Shown: one piece after another, positions 47,291 to 56,119 of the stretch
Position numbering within the stretch: position 1 is the first letter of the stretch
Layout of the letters: each line of letters begins with the position of its first letter
Assembly: GCF_900108175.1 (NCBI RefSeq)
Contig: NZ_FNVO01000006.1
Location: forward strand, 186,001 to 250,000
Length of the DNA stretch: 64,000 nt
Reading direction: 5' to 3'
Source: Thermomonospora echinospora
Lineage (GTDB): Bacteria; Actinomycetota; Actinomycetes; Streptosporangiales; Streptosporangiaceae
Translations under genes and position numbers: made by a program
Notes under the pieces: generated by a model
What the model saw: only the letters and a program-made list of their open reading frames with translations
Databases searched by the model: none
What the model was told of the DNA's origin: nothing

Positions 47291-50053
47291 TCAGCCGTCG
47301 TGCAGGGTTCTGGCGAGTTCGCGGCGCAGGATCTGCTGGAAGGCGCCGACGTGGTCGGCGTTCATGAGGGTGTAGTGGGCGCCGGGGACCTCGATGTAGC
47401 GGTTTTCGCCGCGGGTGAAGGCGTCCCACTGGTGCAACTCGTTGTCGAGCCAGTCCTGTTTGGTGCCATGCAGCGGGTCGGCGTAGAAGATGCTGAGCGA
47501 CGCCACGCTCCCGGTGGGTTCGTAGGAACGGCCCGCCCTGATGAGGGACTGAGCCAGATCGACCCAGGCCGCGAATCCCGCGCGGTCCAGGTTCAGCTCG
47601 GTGAGGCGTCGCGGGGAGGCGATCGCCATGATGTGGTCCAGTTGCCGGTCCGCTGGGATGCCGCGCAGCGGCTCGGCCAGGTCGCTCGTCTGCTGCGGGG
47701 TGATGAGGTCGAGGAACAGCGCCAGGTGCAGCGCGCCCTCGGTGAAGTCGATCTCGTGCATGCGGGCCTTGATGTGCGGCGGCAGGTTGATGATGCCGGC
47801 GAAGCCGACCTTCTGGCCCTGTGCCTCCAGCGTCCTGGCGATCTCGTACGCCACGGCGCCGCCGTAGGAGTATCCGGCGATGGCGTACGGGCCGGTGGGC
47901 CGGCGTCGGCGAATGGCGGCCACGTAGCAGGAGACCATTTCCCCGAAGTCGGCGAAGTGCCGTTCGCCGGGGCCGAAGCCGCGGGCCCGCAGCGCGTAGA
48001 AGGGGCGCTCGCCGGTGAAGTAGGCGGCCAGGTTGACGAACACCAGCACCTCCCCCACGCCCGGGTGCACACAGAACAGCGGCGTACGGTCGCCGGTGAG
48101 CTGGAGCGGCACGATCGGGTCGTAGCCGCCCGGCCGCGCCGAGCCGTCGAGCAGGGCGGCCAGCGCGCGGACGGTCGGGGCGCGCAGGATCGACGCCAGG
48201 GAGAGGTCGGCGTGCGGATGGGTGCGGCGCAGGCGCTGCTGCAGCCGGAGCACGTCCAGCGACGTCCCGCCGAGCTCCAGGAAGCCGGCCGTGGCGCTGA
48301 CCTCGTCGGGGGCGAGCTGGAACAGGTCGGCGTAGACGGCGGCGACGGCCCGTTCGGTGGGGGTGCCGGGCGGCACGTGACCGCCCAGTCGCCGCCGGGT
48401 CAGCTCGGCGATCCACCGCTGCCGGTCGGCGAACCGGCCGGCCTCCAGCCTCTCGCGCAGCAGCGTGCGCTGGATCTTCCCGAGGCTGGTCTTGGGGAGG
48501 TCCGGCTTGGGCAGCGGGAGGATCAGGGCGGGGCGGAAACCCCACAGCAGGACGACGGTGTTGCGGATGGCGGCCAGCGCCTGGTGGATGCCCGCCTCGT
48601 CGGTCATGGGCACGGCCGGGGCGAACATGACGGCCAGTTGCTCGGTGTCGCCGCCGGGCGGCCGGATCGGAACGGCGGCGACCCAGGCCGCCTCCACCTC
48701 CGGGAGCCGCCCCAGCGCCGTCTCCAGTTCGTGGCTGAAGTAGTTGACGCCGTTGACGATGACGCTGTCCTTGCTGCGGCCGGTCAGGCGCAGCCGCCCG
48801 TCGTCGAGACGGCCGCGGTCTCCGGTACGGAACCAGCGGTCCCGGGTGAAGGCCCCGGCGGTCGCGGCCGGGTTGCGGTAGTAGCCGGAGAAGACCATGG
48901 GGCCGCGCACCTGGAGTTCGCCTTCGGCGCCCGCGGGAACGGGGAGGTCCCGCTCGTCGGCGATGCGTACGTCCAGGCCGGGGATCGGCGGGCCGAGGGA
49001 GGCGAACTCCTCGCCGGCGTCCGCGTCGGGGAAGTCGAGGTTCATGGTGCTGCCGGCGCACGTCTCGGTCATCCCGAACGCGGGCACGATCACCTGACGG
49101 CGCAGCCCGTACGGGGCGAGGGCGTTCAGAAAGCGCCGTGCGGTGGCGCACACCACCGCCTCGCCGCCGGACAGGACGCGCCGCAGCGCCGACAGGTCGA
49201 GCGGCCCGTCCGGGGCCGCCTCGCCCAATGCCTTGTTGATCTCGCCGAACAGGAAGTTGGGGGCGAAGCTCAGGGTGACGCGGTGCTCGGCGGCCAGGCG
49301 CAGGAACCGTACCGGGTCGGTCAGGATGAACTGCGGCTGCACCTGGACCTGGGCCGCGCCGACCGACATCGGCAGCAGATGCCCCTCGAAGGCGGCGATG
49401 TGGTCGAAGGCGATCCAGTTCATCATCACGTCGTCGGCCAGGCAGGCCAGCCGTTCGGCCTTGGCGGCCAGGGCCGCCCGCAGATTGCCGTGGGTGAGCG
49501 CCACGGCCTTACTGGCGCCCGTGGACCCGGAGGTGAGCATCAGCAACGCCACGTCGTCGGGGCCGGGCACGGACGGCTCCGGCTCGGCCGCGGCGCCCGG
49601 CAGCCGGTCGGCACGGACGACTCTGCGGCCGGGCATGGGCGGCAGGTCGCGCTGGACGGCTTCGCTGGTGACGATCAGCGGGTCGTCCAGCAGCGCGGCG
49701 ACGTGTTCCAGGTGCTCGGCCCAGCGGGCGGCGTCCCCGTGCATCGGGGCCATCGGACAGGGGACGAAGCCGCCGAGCACGCACGCCCAGAAGGCCGGGA
49801 CGACATCGTGCGGCCGGTCCAGCAGCAGCGCCACCGGGTCGCCCGGCCGCAGCCCCTGGTCGCGCAGCCCGGCGAGGAGGCGACAGGCCAGGTCCCGCAG
49901 GTCCGCGTACGACTGCACGGCCACGGCGCCGCCGTCATCGACATAGCGCACCCCGCACGTCGGCGGCAAGGTCGCCGCGGCCCGCAACAGCAGACCGGCG
50001 ATCCCACCGGTGGCCACGGTTCCTGCCGGGGATGTCTGCGACTGGCTGGTCAT
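47291..50053 (-). CDS. Fatty acyl-AMP ligase/carrier protein/thioesterase tri-domain synthetase
   Basis: 920 residues from ATG 50053 with GGGAGG upstream. Domain order: acyl-AMP ligase (about 1-560; LLMLTSGSTGASKAVALTH, VIVPAFGMTETCAGS, PLPKPDLPKTSLGKIQRTLL), carrier protein with the phosphopantetheine Ser (FLELGGTSLDVLRLQQRL, about 610) and a type I thioesterase (about 660-920; AIAGYSYGGAVAYEIA with Ser nucleophile and PGAHYTLMNADHVG for His). There is no condensation or ketosynthase domain, so it loads an acid and releases it by hydrolysis, cyclisation or transfer to an acceptor. A sulfotransferase gene upstream on the same strand may modify the product. Confidence 0.85.
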   Translation of the reverse strand: MTSQSQTSPAGTVATGGIAGLLLRAAATLPPTCGVRYVDDGGAVAVQSYADLRDLACRLLAGLRDQGLRPGDPVALLLDRPHDVVPAFWACVLGGFVPCPMAPMHGDAARWAEHLEHVAALLDDPLIVTSEAVQRDLPPMPGRRVVRADRLPGAAAEPEPSVPGPDDVALLMLTSGSTGASKAVALTHGNLRAALAAKAERLACLADDVMMNWIAFDHIAAFEGHLLPMSVGAAQVQVQPQFILTDPVRFLRLAAEHRVTLSFAPNFLFGEINKALGEAAPDGPLDLSALRRVLSGGEAVVCATARRFLNALAPYGLRRQVIVPAFGMTETCAGSTMNLDFPDADAGEEFASLGPPIPGLDVRIADERDLPVPAGAEGELQVRGPMVFSGYYRNPAATAGAFTRDRWFRTGDRGRLDDGRLRLTGRSKDSVIVNGVNYFSHELETALGRLPEVEAAWVAAVPIRPPGGDTEQLAVMFAPAVPMTDEAGIHQALAAIRNTVVLLWGFRPALILPLPKPDLPKTSLGKIQRTLLRERLEAGRFADRQRWIAELTRRRLGGHVPPGTPTERAVAAVYADLFQLAPDEVSATAGFLELGGTSLDVLRLQQRLRRTHPHADLSLASILRAPTVRALAALLDGSARPGGYDPIVPLQLTGDRTPLFCVHPGVGEVLVFVNLAAYFTGERPFYALRARGFGPGERHFADFGEMVSCYVAAIRRRRPTGPYAIAGYSYGGAVAYEIARTLEAQGQKVGFAGIINLPPHIKARMHEIDFTEGALHLALFLDLITPQQTSDLAEPLRGIPADRQLDHIMAIASPRRLTELNLDRAGFAAWVDLAQSLIRAGRSYEPTGSVASLSIFYADPLHGTKQDWLDNELHQWDAFTRGENRYIEVPGAHYTLMNADHVGAFQQILRRELARTLHDG

Positions 50054-50124
50054 TGCTTGCCTCCCGTACGGCAGGCGTGGAGCCGTCCGCCGGGGCCACG
50101 GGCGGCCGGCGCCGCCCGCGACGG

Positions 50125-50805
50125 CTAGGGACGATCCGATTCCAGCCTGTCGAGCCTGCTTTTGAGAGCGTCGATGTCGTTGAGCCGCGGAAAGGGCTCG
50201 TCAAGAGGAGGGGCGACGCCGAGGAAGGTGCACAGCGGCTCCCACCCCTGACGCACGTCGAACACCAGCAGGCGGCCGGCGGGCAGGCTTTCCCGGACCG
50301 TGGTGGCATACCGCTGGAAAGCCGCCACGGCCTGGTCCTCGTCGGGCAGCCATTCGGGGAACGGCCTGGTGTTGCCGAAGGTCTGGTGCGCGATGTGCTC
50401 CAGCAGCGGACGGAGCCGGGCGACGCTCGCCCGCGAGGCCAGGGCGGCCTGCGAGGGGTCCTCCTCGGCCAGCGAGGCGGCGCGCAGCCGGATCAGCGCG
50501 CGGAAACTGGCGTACCAACTCCCGGGGTCGCGGACCGTGAGGACGACCTTGGCCCATGGGAACGCCTCGGCCAGCTCACGCCAGAAGAAACTGGCCGGCC
50601 AGTCCATCGTCGAACGGTAACCGGCGAACACCCGTTGCCAGCCCACCGCGTCGTCGGGCACCTCGGGCAGCCACCGGTCGATCAGTTCGGGGTGGTCGAA
50701 GAGTTCGAACATGTGGTGACAGGGGCCGAAGCCCAGCCGCTCCAGCGCCGTCTTGAGCGACAGCGTCCCGGTACGCGGCAGCCCCGCCCCGATCACCTCG
50801 ATCAT
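50125..50805 (-). CDS. Sulfotransferase-family protein
   Basis: 226 residues from ATG 50805. The PAPS 5'-phosphosulfate loop is GAGLPRTGTLSLKTALERLG at the very N-terminus, and the 3'-phosphate site is VVLTVRDPGSWYASFRALI. The family (including many actinobacterial and fungal members) resembles sulfotransferases, though some members act differently. It lies 71 bp upstream of the acyl-AMP ligase synthetase on the same strand, suggesting that a small lipid or acyl product is sulfated. No signal peptide. Confidence 0.8.
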   Translation of the reverse strand: MIEVIGAGLPRTGTLSLKTALERLGFGPCHHMFELFDHPELIDRWLPEVPDDAVGWQRVFAGYRSTMDWPASFFWRELAEAFPWAKVVLTVRDPGSWYASFRALIRLRAASLAEEDPSQAALASRASVARLRPLLEHIAHQTFGNTRPFPEWLPDEDQAVAAFQRYATTVRESLPAGRLLVFDVRQGWEPLCTFLGVAPPLDEPFPRLNDIDALKSRLDRLESDRP

Positions 50806-50971
50806 GCCTGAGAACTCATCGGCTCGATATCAGCGCCCCCGCTTCGAAGCGGCCTGCCCACCAGCCTGCGCCACGGCAACAGGCCGATCATCGCCGCTGC
50901 TGCGTACTCCCCACCCTCTTGTCTTTCCACGCTACTCCGCCCTTACCCGCTGTAATGGCCGTGGGGTTCGG

Positions 50972-51433
50972 TCAGAGGGCTCGGCCGCCCTCGCGGGTGC
51001 GCAGGGCGCGTTCCAGGGCCTGGAGGGCGGGGACCGCCCGCAGGAGCGCTTCGGCGTGGTCAGGGGGAAGCTCGCCGAGCACCTCGTCGAGCATGCGGGC
51101 CCTGGCGTCCTCGATGCGGCGGGCGTTCTCGACGGCCCGGGGGGTGGGCAGGACGCGCCAGGTGCGCCGGTCGGCCGGGTCGGTCTCGCGGACGATCAGG
51201 CCCAGGTCGGTCAGGTGCCGCAGCGCCGCGCTGACGTTGCTGGGCTTCATGTGCATCTCGGCCGCGAGCCGGCCGGGGCTCACCCCCGGACTGCGGACGA
51301 TCAACCGCAGCATGTCCGCCTCGGAGGCGGGCAGCGGATCGATCCCCGCCCGGGTCGGGCCGACGCGCAGCAGGGTGCGGGAGATCTCCCGCAACAGCGG
51401 GGCCAGTTCCCGGAGGGCGGAATGACGGTCCAT
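50972..51433 (-). CDS. MarR-family transcriptional regulator
   Basis: 153 residues from ATG 51433. Winged HTH of the MarR type: ASEADMLRLIVRSPGVSPGR, LAAEMHMKPSNVSAALRHLT (recognition helix) and the beta wing IVRETDPADRRTWRV. It is divergent from an MFS exporter gene with a single palindrome in the 58-bp space, so it very probably represses both itself and the exporter until a drug-like ligand binds. Confidence 0.88.
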   Translation of the reverse strand: MDRHSALRELAPLLREISRTLLRVGPTRAGIDPLPASEADMLRLIVRSPGVSPGRLAAEMHMKPSNVSAALRHLTDLGLIVRETDPADRRTWRVLPTPRAVENARRIEDARARMLDEVLGELPPDHAEALLRAVPALQALERALRTREGGRAL

Positions 51434-51447
51434 GAACCGAGGTTAGT

Positions 51448-51469
51448 TTACTTATCCTTACATAAGTAA
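51448..51469. promoter_or_regulatory. MarR operator (TTACTTAT-N6-ATAAGTAA)
   Basis: Eight-base perfect arms in an AT-rich island between the divergent MarR and MFS starts (51433 and 51492). It covers the expected promoters of both genes. Confidence 0.8.
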
Positions 51470-51491
51470 CTTTCCCGCGCCAGAGGACCCC

Positions 51492-52763
51492 ATGCCCCAA
51501 ACCCCAGCCGCCCCGTCCAAGCCCGGTGTGTCAGGTGCCCTCCTGGCCGTCCTCGCCCTGTTGTCCGCGGTGGCCCCCTTCGCCACCGACATGTACCTGC
51601 CGGCCTTCACCGACATGGCCGACGACCTGGACGCCGGAGCCGCCGGCGTCCAGCTCACGCTGACCGCCTTCCTGGTCGGGCTCGCCACCGGGCAGTTCAT
51701 CTCCGGTCCGCTGTCGGACCGGTTCGGCCGCCGCGCGCCGCTACTGCTCGCCACCTCCGTGGCCACCCTCGCCGCCGCCCTGTGCGCGCTGGCCCCCAAC
51801 GTCGGGACGCTGGTCGCGATGCGGTTCGTCCAGGGGTTCACCGGCGCGGCGGGCATCGTCATCGCCCGCGCGGTGGTCGCCGACCGCACGACCGGGCAGG
51901 CGGCGGCCAAGGTCTTCTCGCTGCTGGCCAGCATCGGCGGCATCGCCCCCGTGGTGGCCCCCCTGGCGGGCGGCGCGCTGGTCCCGGCCGGCTGGCGGAG
52001 CGTGTTCTGGGCGCTGACCGGAATTTCGGCGCTGATGCTGCTCGGCGCGCTGTTCGTCGTCCCCGAGTCGCTGCCCCGGGCACGACGGCACAGCGGGGGC
52101 CTGGCGGCCACCGGCCGGGCGATGCGGCGGCTGCTCACCGACCGCGGCTACCTCGGCCACATCCTGACCTTCGCCTTCGCTTTCGCCGGGCTGATGGGCT
52201 ACATCTCGGCCTCGCCGTTCGTGGTCCAGAACGTGCTGGGCCTGTCCACCACCGCCTACACCCTGGACTTCGCGGCCAACGCCCTCGGCATGGTGGTCAC
52301 CGGTCTGGTCAACGCCCGGCTGATCGGCCGCTTCACCCCGCAGGCCCTGCTGCGCTTCGGCCAGGGCGCCGTGCTGCTCGGCTCCGCCGCCCTGGCGGCG
52401 ATGCTGGCCGCCGGGCTGCCCGCGGCGGCCGTGCTGCCGGTGCTGTTCCTGGTGGTGAGCTCCTTCGGCCTCGTCATGGGCAACTCCTCCGCCCTGGCCA
52501 TGGGCCGCGCCCCGTACGCGCTGGGAACGGGCGCCGCCATGATGGGCGCCCTGCAGTTCAGCCTCGGCGCGCTGGTCTCCCCCCTGGTCGGCCTCGGCGG
52601 GGAGGAGACCGGCATCCCCATGGGCATCACGATGCTGACCGCCGCCCTGCTGGGCGTCGCCGCCCACCTGCTGAGCCGCCACGCCCCTCCGCTGCCGCCC
52701 CAGACCGCGACGCCCCAGACCGAGACCACGGCCCCCCAGACCGAGACCACACCACAGAGCTGA
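51492..52763 (+). CDS. Bcr/CflA-type MFS drug exporter
   Basis: 423 residues from ATG 51492. Twelve hydrophobic segments with the family markers APFATDMYLPAF in helix one, QFISGPLSDRFGRRAPLL between helices two and three, and FVQGFTGAAGIVIARAVV. It exports drugs or metabolites by proton antiport. The last 20 residues are a repeat of PQTETT-like units (TPQTETTAPQTETTPQS), an unusual hydrophilic tail. Controlled by the divergent MarR gene through the palindrome at 51448. Confidence 0.9.
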   Translation: MPQTPAAPSKPGVSGALLAVLALLSAVAPFATDMYLPAFTDMADDLDAGAAGVQLTLTAFLVGLATGQFISGPLSDRFGRRAPLLLATSVATLAAALCALAPNVGTLVAMRFVQGFTGAAGIVIARAVVADRTTGQAAAKVFSLLASIGGIAPVVAPLAGGALVPAGWRSVFWALTGISALMLLGALFVVPESLPRARRHSGGLAATGRAMRRLLTDRGYLGHILTFAFAFAGLMGYISASPFVVQNVLGLSTTAYTLDFAANALGMVVTGLVNARLIGRFTPQALLRFGQGAVLLGSAALAAMLAAGLPAAAVLPVLFLVVSSFGLVMGNSSALAMGRAPYALGTGAAMMGALQFSLGALVSPLVGLGGEETGIPMGITMLTAALLGVAAHLLSRHAPPLPPQTATPQTETTAPQTETTPQS

Positions 52764-52796
52764 CGTCTCCCGGGCCCGGCCCGGGAGGAGACGTCA
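52761..52796. terminator. Bidirectional hairpin terminator overlapping both stops
   Basis: Ten-base perfect outer stem (TGACGTCTCC with GGAGACGTCA) plus inner GC pairs, spanning the stop codons of the convergent MFS and acyl-CoA dehydrogenase genes. Confidence 0.78.
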
Positions 52797-53939
52797 GAGC
52801 CCCAGGCGCTTGGCGATGATCTCGTTCATGATCTCGGTGGTGCCGCCGCCGATGCCCAGGATGCGGATGTCGCGGTAGTGCCGCTCGACCTCGGACTCGC
52901 GCAGGTAGCCCATGCCGCCGTGCAGTTGGACGGCCTCGTTGACGACCTGCTCGCAGGCCTGGACCGCGGTGTTCTTGGCGTAGGCCATCTCGGTGAGGAC
53001 GTCCTCCCCGGCCACGTACCGCTCGGTAATCCGCCGCGTGTAGGTGCGCGCGACGTCCACCTGGCGGGCCATCTCGGCGACCTTGTGGCGGATCACCTGC
53101 CGGGAGGACAGCGGACGCCCGAAGGTCTCCCGCTCACGAATCCACGCGAGGGTCAGGTCCAGGCAGCGCTGGGCGTGGGCGTAGGCCTGCACGGCCAGCG
53201 ACAGGCGCTCGGCGACGAAGTTCTGCATGATCTGCACGAACCCGCCGTTCTCCGGCCCGACCAGGTTGGCGGCGGGCACCCGCACGTCGGTGAAGGACAA
53301 CTCGGCGGTGTCGGAGCACAGCCAGCCCATCTTCCGCAGCGACCGCGACACCCCGAACCCCGGCGTGCCCTTCTCGATCACCAGCAGCGAGATCCCGCCG
53401 AACCCGGGCCCGCCGGTCCGCACGGCCGTGGTCACGAAGTCCGCCCGCACCCCGGAGGTGATGTAGAGCTTGGCCCCGTTGACCACGTAGTCGTCGCCGT
53501 CCCGTACGGCCGTGGTCCGCAGCCCCGCCACGTCGGACCCGGCGTCCGGCTCGGTGACGCCCAGCGCCCCGATCTTCTCCCCGGCCAGGGTGGGCACGGC
53601 GAACCGCCGGATCTGGTCGGGGTCGCCGGCCTTGACGATGTGCGGCAGGGCGATCCCGTGCGTGAACAGCGACGCCACCAGGCCGCCGGACCCGCCCGCC
53701 TGGATCATCTCCTCGGCCACGATCAGGGCGTCGATCGTGTCGCCGCCCCCGCCCCCGGCCGACTCGGGGAACCCGGCCCCCAGCAGCCCGGCCTCGGCCG
53801 CCTTGACGTGCAGCGACCTGGGCAGCTCACCGTCCTCCTCCCACTGGTCGAGGTGCGGCAGGATCTCGCGGACGGTGAAGTCGCGGACCATTCGCCGCAG
53901 GGCGATGCGTTCCGGTGTGTGCCACGGGTCGACGGTCAT
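52794..53939 (-). CDS. Acyl-CoA dehydrogenase
   Basis: 381 residues from ATG 53939 (an upstream frame to 53984 lacks support). Standard acyl-CoA dehydrogenase with GALGVTEPDAGSDVAGLRT and YITSGVRADFVTTAVRTG in the FAD/substrate region, ERLSLAVQAYAHAQRCLDL, RETFGRPLSSRQVIRHKVA and the C-terminal QLHGGMGYLRESEVERHYRD. The general-base Glu is expected in the TTEIMNEII segment (GIGGGTTEIMNE). It desaturates an acyl-CoA in beta-oxidation of fatty or branched acids. No operon partner is near. Confidence 0.9.
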   Translation of the reverse strand: MTVDPWHTPERIALRRMVRDFTVREILPHLDQWEEDGELPRSLHVKAAEAGLLGAGFPESAGGGGGDTIDALIVAEEMIQAGGSGGLVASLFTHGIALPHIVKAGDPDQIRRFAVPTLAGEKIGALGVTEPDAGSDVAGLRTTAVRDGDDYVVNGAKLYITSGVRADFVTTAVRTGGPGFGGISLLVIEKGTPGFGVSRSLRKMGWLCSDTAELSFTDVRVPAANLVGPENGGFVQIMQNFVAERLSLAVQAYAHAQRCLDLTLAWIRERETFGRPLSSRQVIRHKVAEMARQVDVARTYTRRITERYVAGEDVLTEMAYAKNTAVQACEQVVNEAVQLHGGMGYLRESEVERHYRDIRILGIGGGTTEIMNEIIAKRLGL

Positions 53940-54008
53940 GGGCGCGCCCTCACAGTGAAGTAACCGAACGGGATTCGGCACCATCCTGTCAGATCCCGCC
54001 GGGTGCGT

Positions 54009-56036
54009 TCATCCGGGGAAACGCGCGTTCGCCCAGGCGGTGAGCTCGGTGCGGGCGGCGGTGAGCCGGTCGGGGGTGACGGCCGGGCCGGTCGCGGCGT
54101 TGACGACCAGCGCGACGCGGACGGTCCCGGCGGCGGCCGGGTCGATCAGCAGGCGGCGGGCGGACGGGGAGCCGGGCTCCTGAGCGGTCCTGATCGGGCC
54201 CGCGGCGGGCAGGCCGTTGAGGGTGGCGATATCGCTGACGACGGCGGTCCTGGCCGGGTCGAACGAGGCGGGGAGGTGCAGTTCGGTCGGTGCCGCCGGT
54301 GCGGTCGCGGGGGTGCGCCAGACCAGTACGCCGAACTGGCGGTCCTTGATGAGCGCCGCCACGTTGGGCAGGTCGGACGGGACGGCGAGCCACGGGGTCT
54401 GCTGGCCCTGGCCGCCGTAGCCGGAGCGGGCCAGGTCCTCGTAGGCGAACGCCAGGGCGTCCCCGGCCACGGCCGTGGGGTAGAGCCGGTCGAGAACCCG
54501 CTGGTCCAGCCGCAGGACCACCTTGCCCGTGTCGTCGGCGCGCACGACGGAGAAGTCCTCGTCGTTCCAGGCGTCGCCCTCGGTCCGCACCTTATCGGGG
54601 TTGCCGTTCATGAGTTCGCGGTGGCGTCCGCTGTAGACGTCCCAGTGCCAGTGGGTGGACGACAGGACGTTCCCGCCGGACGCGGCGGCGGTCCACCAGG
54701 TGCGGCCGGAGACGCCATAGTCCATAGCCTGGTACATCGCGCGCACCATCCAGGGCGTGCGCCCGCTGCCCGTGCCGGACATCCGGTTGCCGAACTCGGA
54801 GACGAACGGGGCGGTCGCCAGCGTCCGCGCCCGGCCCCGGATCTCGTTCATCGCCGCGTCGTACACGCCGTCCCCGGCGGGCGTGGGGTCGATGGTCATG
54901 CGGGCGCCGTCGTAGAAGTGGCTGTTGAACACGTACCGCGTGCCCAGCGCGCCGACCGACGACAGGCCGCCCTGCTCGAAGAACCCGGTGTTCCAGAACG
55001 GCAGCGGCTCCACGAAGGCGGGCTTGGCGGTCCACCCGGCCGCGTCCATCGCGGCGCGCATCCGCTGGTAGAACGGCAGCAGGCGGGTCCGTTCCCAGTC
55101 GGTGCCGCTGCCGCCGTCCAGGCCGCCGTCGAAAGGCTCGTTGAACGGGTCCAGCCCGATGATCGCCTGGAATTCCTGCGCGGTCAGTTTCTGCCTGAGG
55201 TGGGTCATGGCCGCGGTCGCCTGCTGGACATAGGCGTCCTGAACGCGGACCGGGCCCGCCGACGTCGGCATCTCACGGTTGCGCCAGAAGTCGTAGGCGG
55301 CCTTGCGCACCGCCTCGTTCGACATCATGTTCTGCCCCCACAGGAGGCAGATGCCGCACGACTCCTTGGGATAGCCGCCGTTCTCGACCGCCCATTTCGG
55401 CGCGCCGTCCCCGGTGTACCAGCTGCCGGAGTTGAACAGGTGGGCCGAGTACAGGTCCTGGTGGTAGTCGAGCAGGACGTAGAAGCCCCGGTCGGTGAAC
55501 GCGCGGATCTGCTCGACCGCCCGGTCCAGGTAGGCGTGGTCGATGCGGTCGGGGGCCGGCTGCACCCCCTCCCAGGTGATGAGGAAGCGGATCGCGTTGG
55601 CTCCGGTGAGGTCCCGCATGGCCTGCGCCGACCTGGCCGCGTCCGCCGCGTTCCGGAAGGGCAGCAGGCCGTTCTCGTAAAGCTTGGCGCTGCCCGAAAC
55701 GTTGAAACCCCGCAGGGTGACCTCGCGCCCCGCCTGGTCGCGGAACACCCAGTCCCGCTGCTTGGGCGCCACCGTCAGGGCCTGCTGCCCGGCGGCGGCG
55801 AGGCCGGCGGGCAACGGCGCGGCGTCGGCCGCTGGGCGCCCGCCGAGCGCCGCCAGGCCCGAGGCGGCCGTCAGGGACAGGACCAGGAGCACCCGCGCCG
55901 CCCCGGCCCGGCCGGTGCCGCCGGTCCGTGGTCGCGTTCTGGCCTGGGCTGCTCGCCGTCCGGTCCGGCGCTTGGGCTTGGGCGCGGTGCGGAGGAGTCC
56001 GCGCAGGTGGGCCGCATGGGGTGGGAGTGGCTTCAT
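54009..56036 (-). CDS. Glycoside hydrolase family 5 protein (endoglycoceramidase-like)
   Basis: 675 residues from ATG 56036. A long basic N-terminus precedes a signal or membrane segment (RVLLVLSLTAASGLAALGG, about 48-66), so export is likely. The GH5 barrel (about 85-480) has LRGFNVSGSAKLYENG, VLLDYHQDLYSAHLF, the acid/base Glu in GLDPFNEPFDGG (about 297) and the nucleophile Glu in FVSEFGNRM (about 413). It is followed by a beta-sandwich domain as in endoglycoceramidases, which cleave glycans from glycosphingolipids or steryl glycosides. The start of the neighbouring TetR gene is 84 bp away, with two operators between. Confidence 0.88.
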   Translation of the reverse strand: MKPLPPHAAHLRGLLRTAPKPKRRTGRRAAQARTRPRTGGTGRAGAARVLLVLSLTAASGLAALGGRPAADAAPLPAGLAAAGQQALTVAPKQRDWVFRDQAGREVTLRGFNVSGSAKLYENGLLPFRNAADAARSAQAMRDLTGANAIRFLITWEGVQPAPDRIDHAYLDRAVEQIRAFTDRGFYVLLDYHQDLYSAHLFNSGSWYTGDGAPKWAVENGGYPKESCGICLLWGQNMMSNEAVRKAAYDFWRNREMPTSAGPVRVQDAYVQQATAAMTHLRQKLTAQEFQAIIGLDPFNEPFDGGLDGGSGTDWERTRLLPFYQRMRAAMDAAGWTAKPAFVEPLPFWNTGFFEQGGLSSVGALGTRYVFNSHFYDGARMTIDPTPAGDGVYDAAMNEIRGRARTLATAPFVSEFGNRMSGTGSGRTPWMVRAMYQAMDYGVSGRTWWTAAASGGNVLSSTHWHWDVYSGRHRELMNGNPDKVRTEGDAWNDEDFSVVRADDTGKVVLRLDQRVLDRLYPTAVAGDALAFAYEDLARSGYGGQGQQTPWLAVPSDLPNVAALIKDRQFGVLVWRTPATAPAAPTELHLPASFDPARTAVVSDIATLNGLPAAGPIRTAQEPGSPSARRLLIDPAAAGTVRVALVVNAATGPAVTPDRLTAARTELTAWANARFPG

Positions 56037-56078
56037 GGGCGATGCGCCCCTTCCTGCCGAACCGTCGGGCCCTCACTG

Positions 56079-56116
56079 TGCAAGAACCTTCTTGCAAACG
56101 CAAGAGCTATCTTGCG
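56079..56116. promoter_or_regulatory. Two tandem inverted repeats (TetR operators)
   Basis: TGCAAGAA-CC-TTCTTGCA (56079-56096) and CGCAAGA-GCTA-TCTTGCG (56099-56116), centres 20 bp apart, so two dimers would bind the same helix face. The second ends three bases before the GTG of the TetR gene. They separate it from the divergent GH5 gene. Confidence 0.82.
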
Positions 56117-56119
56117 GCA

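Noticed and set aside
46967-50128. Very long plus-strand frame (over 1000 codons) opposite the acyl-AMP ligase gene
   Set aside because: Composition is Arg/Gly/Pro/Ala/His-rich, has no domain, and exactly mirrors a well-supported minus-strand gene; a high-GC shadow.
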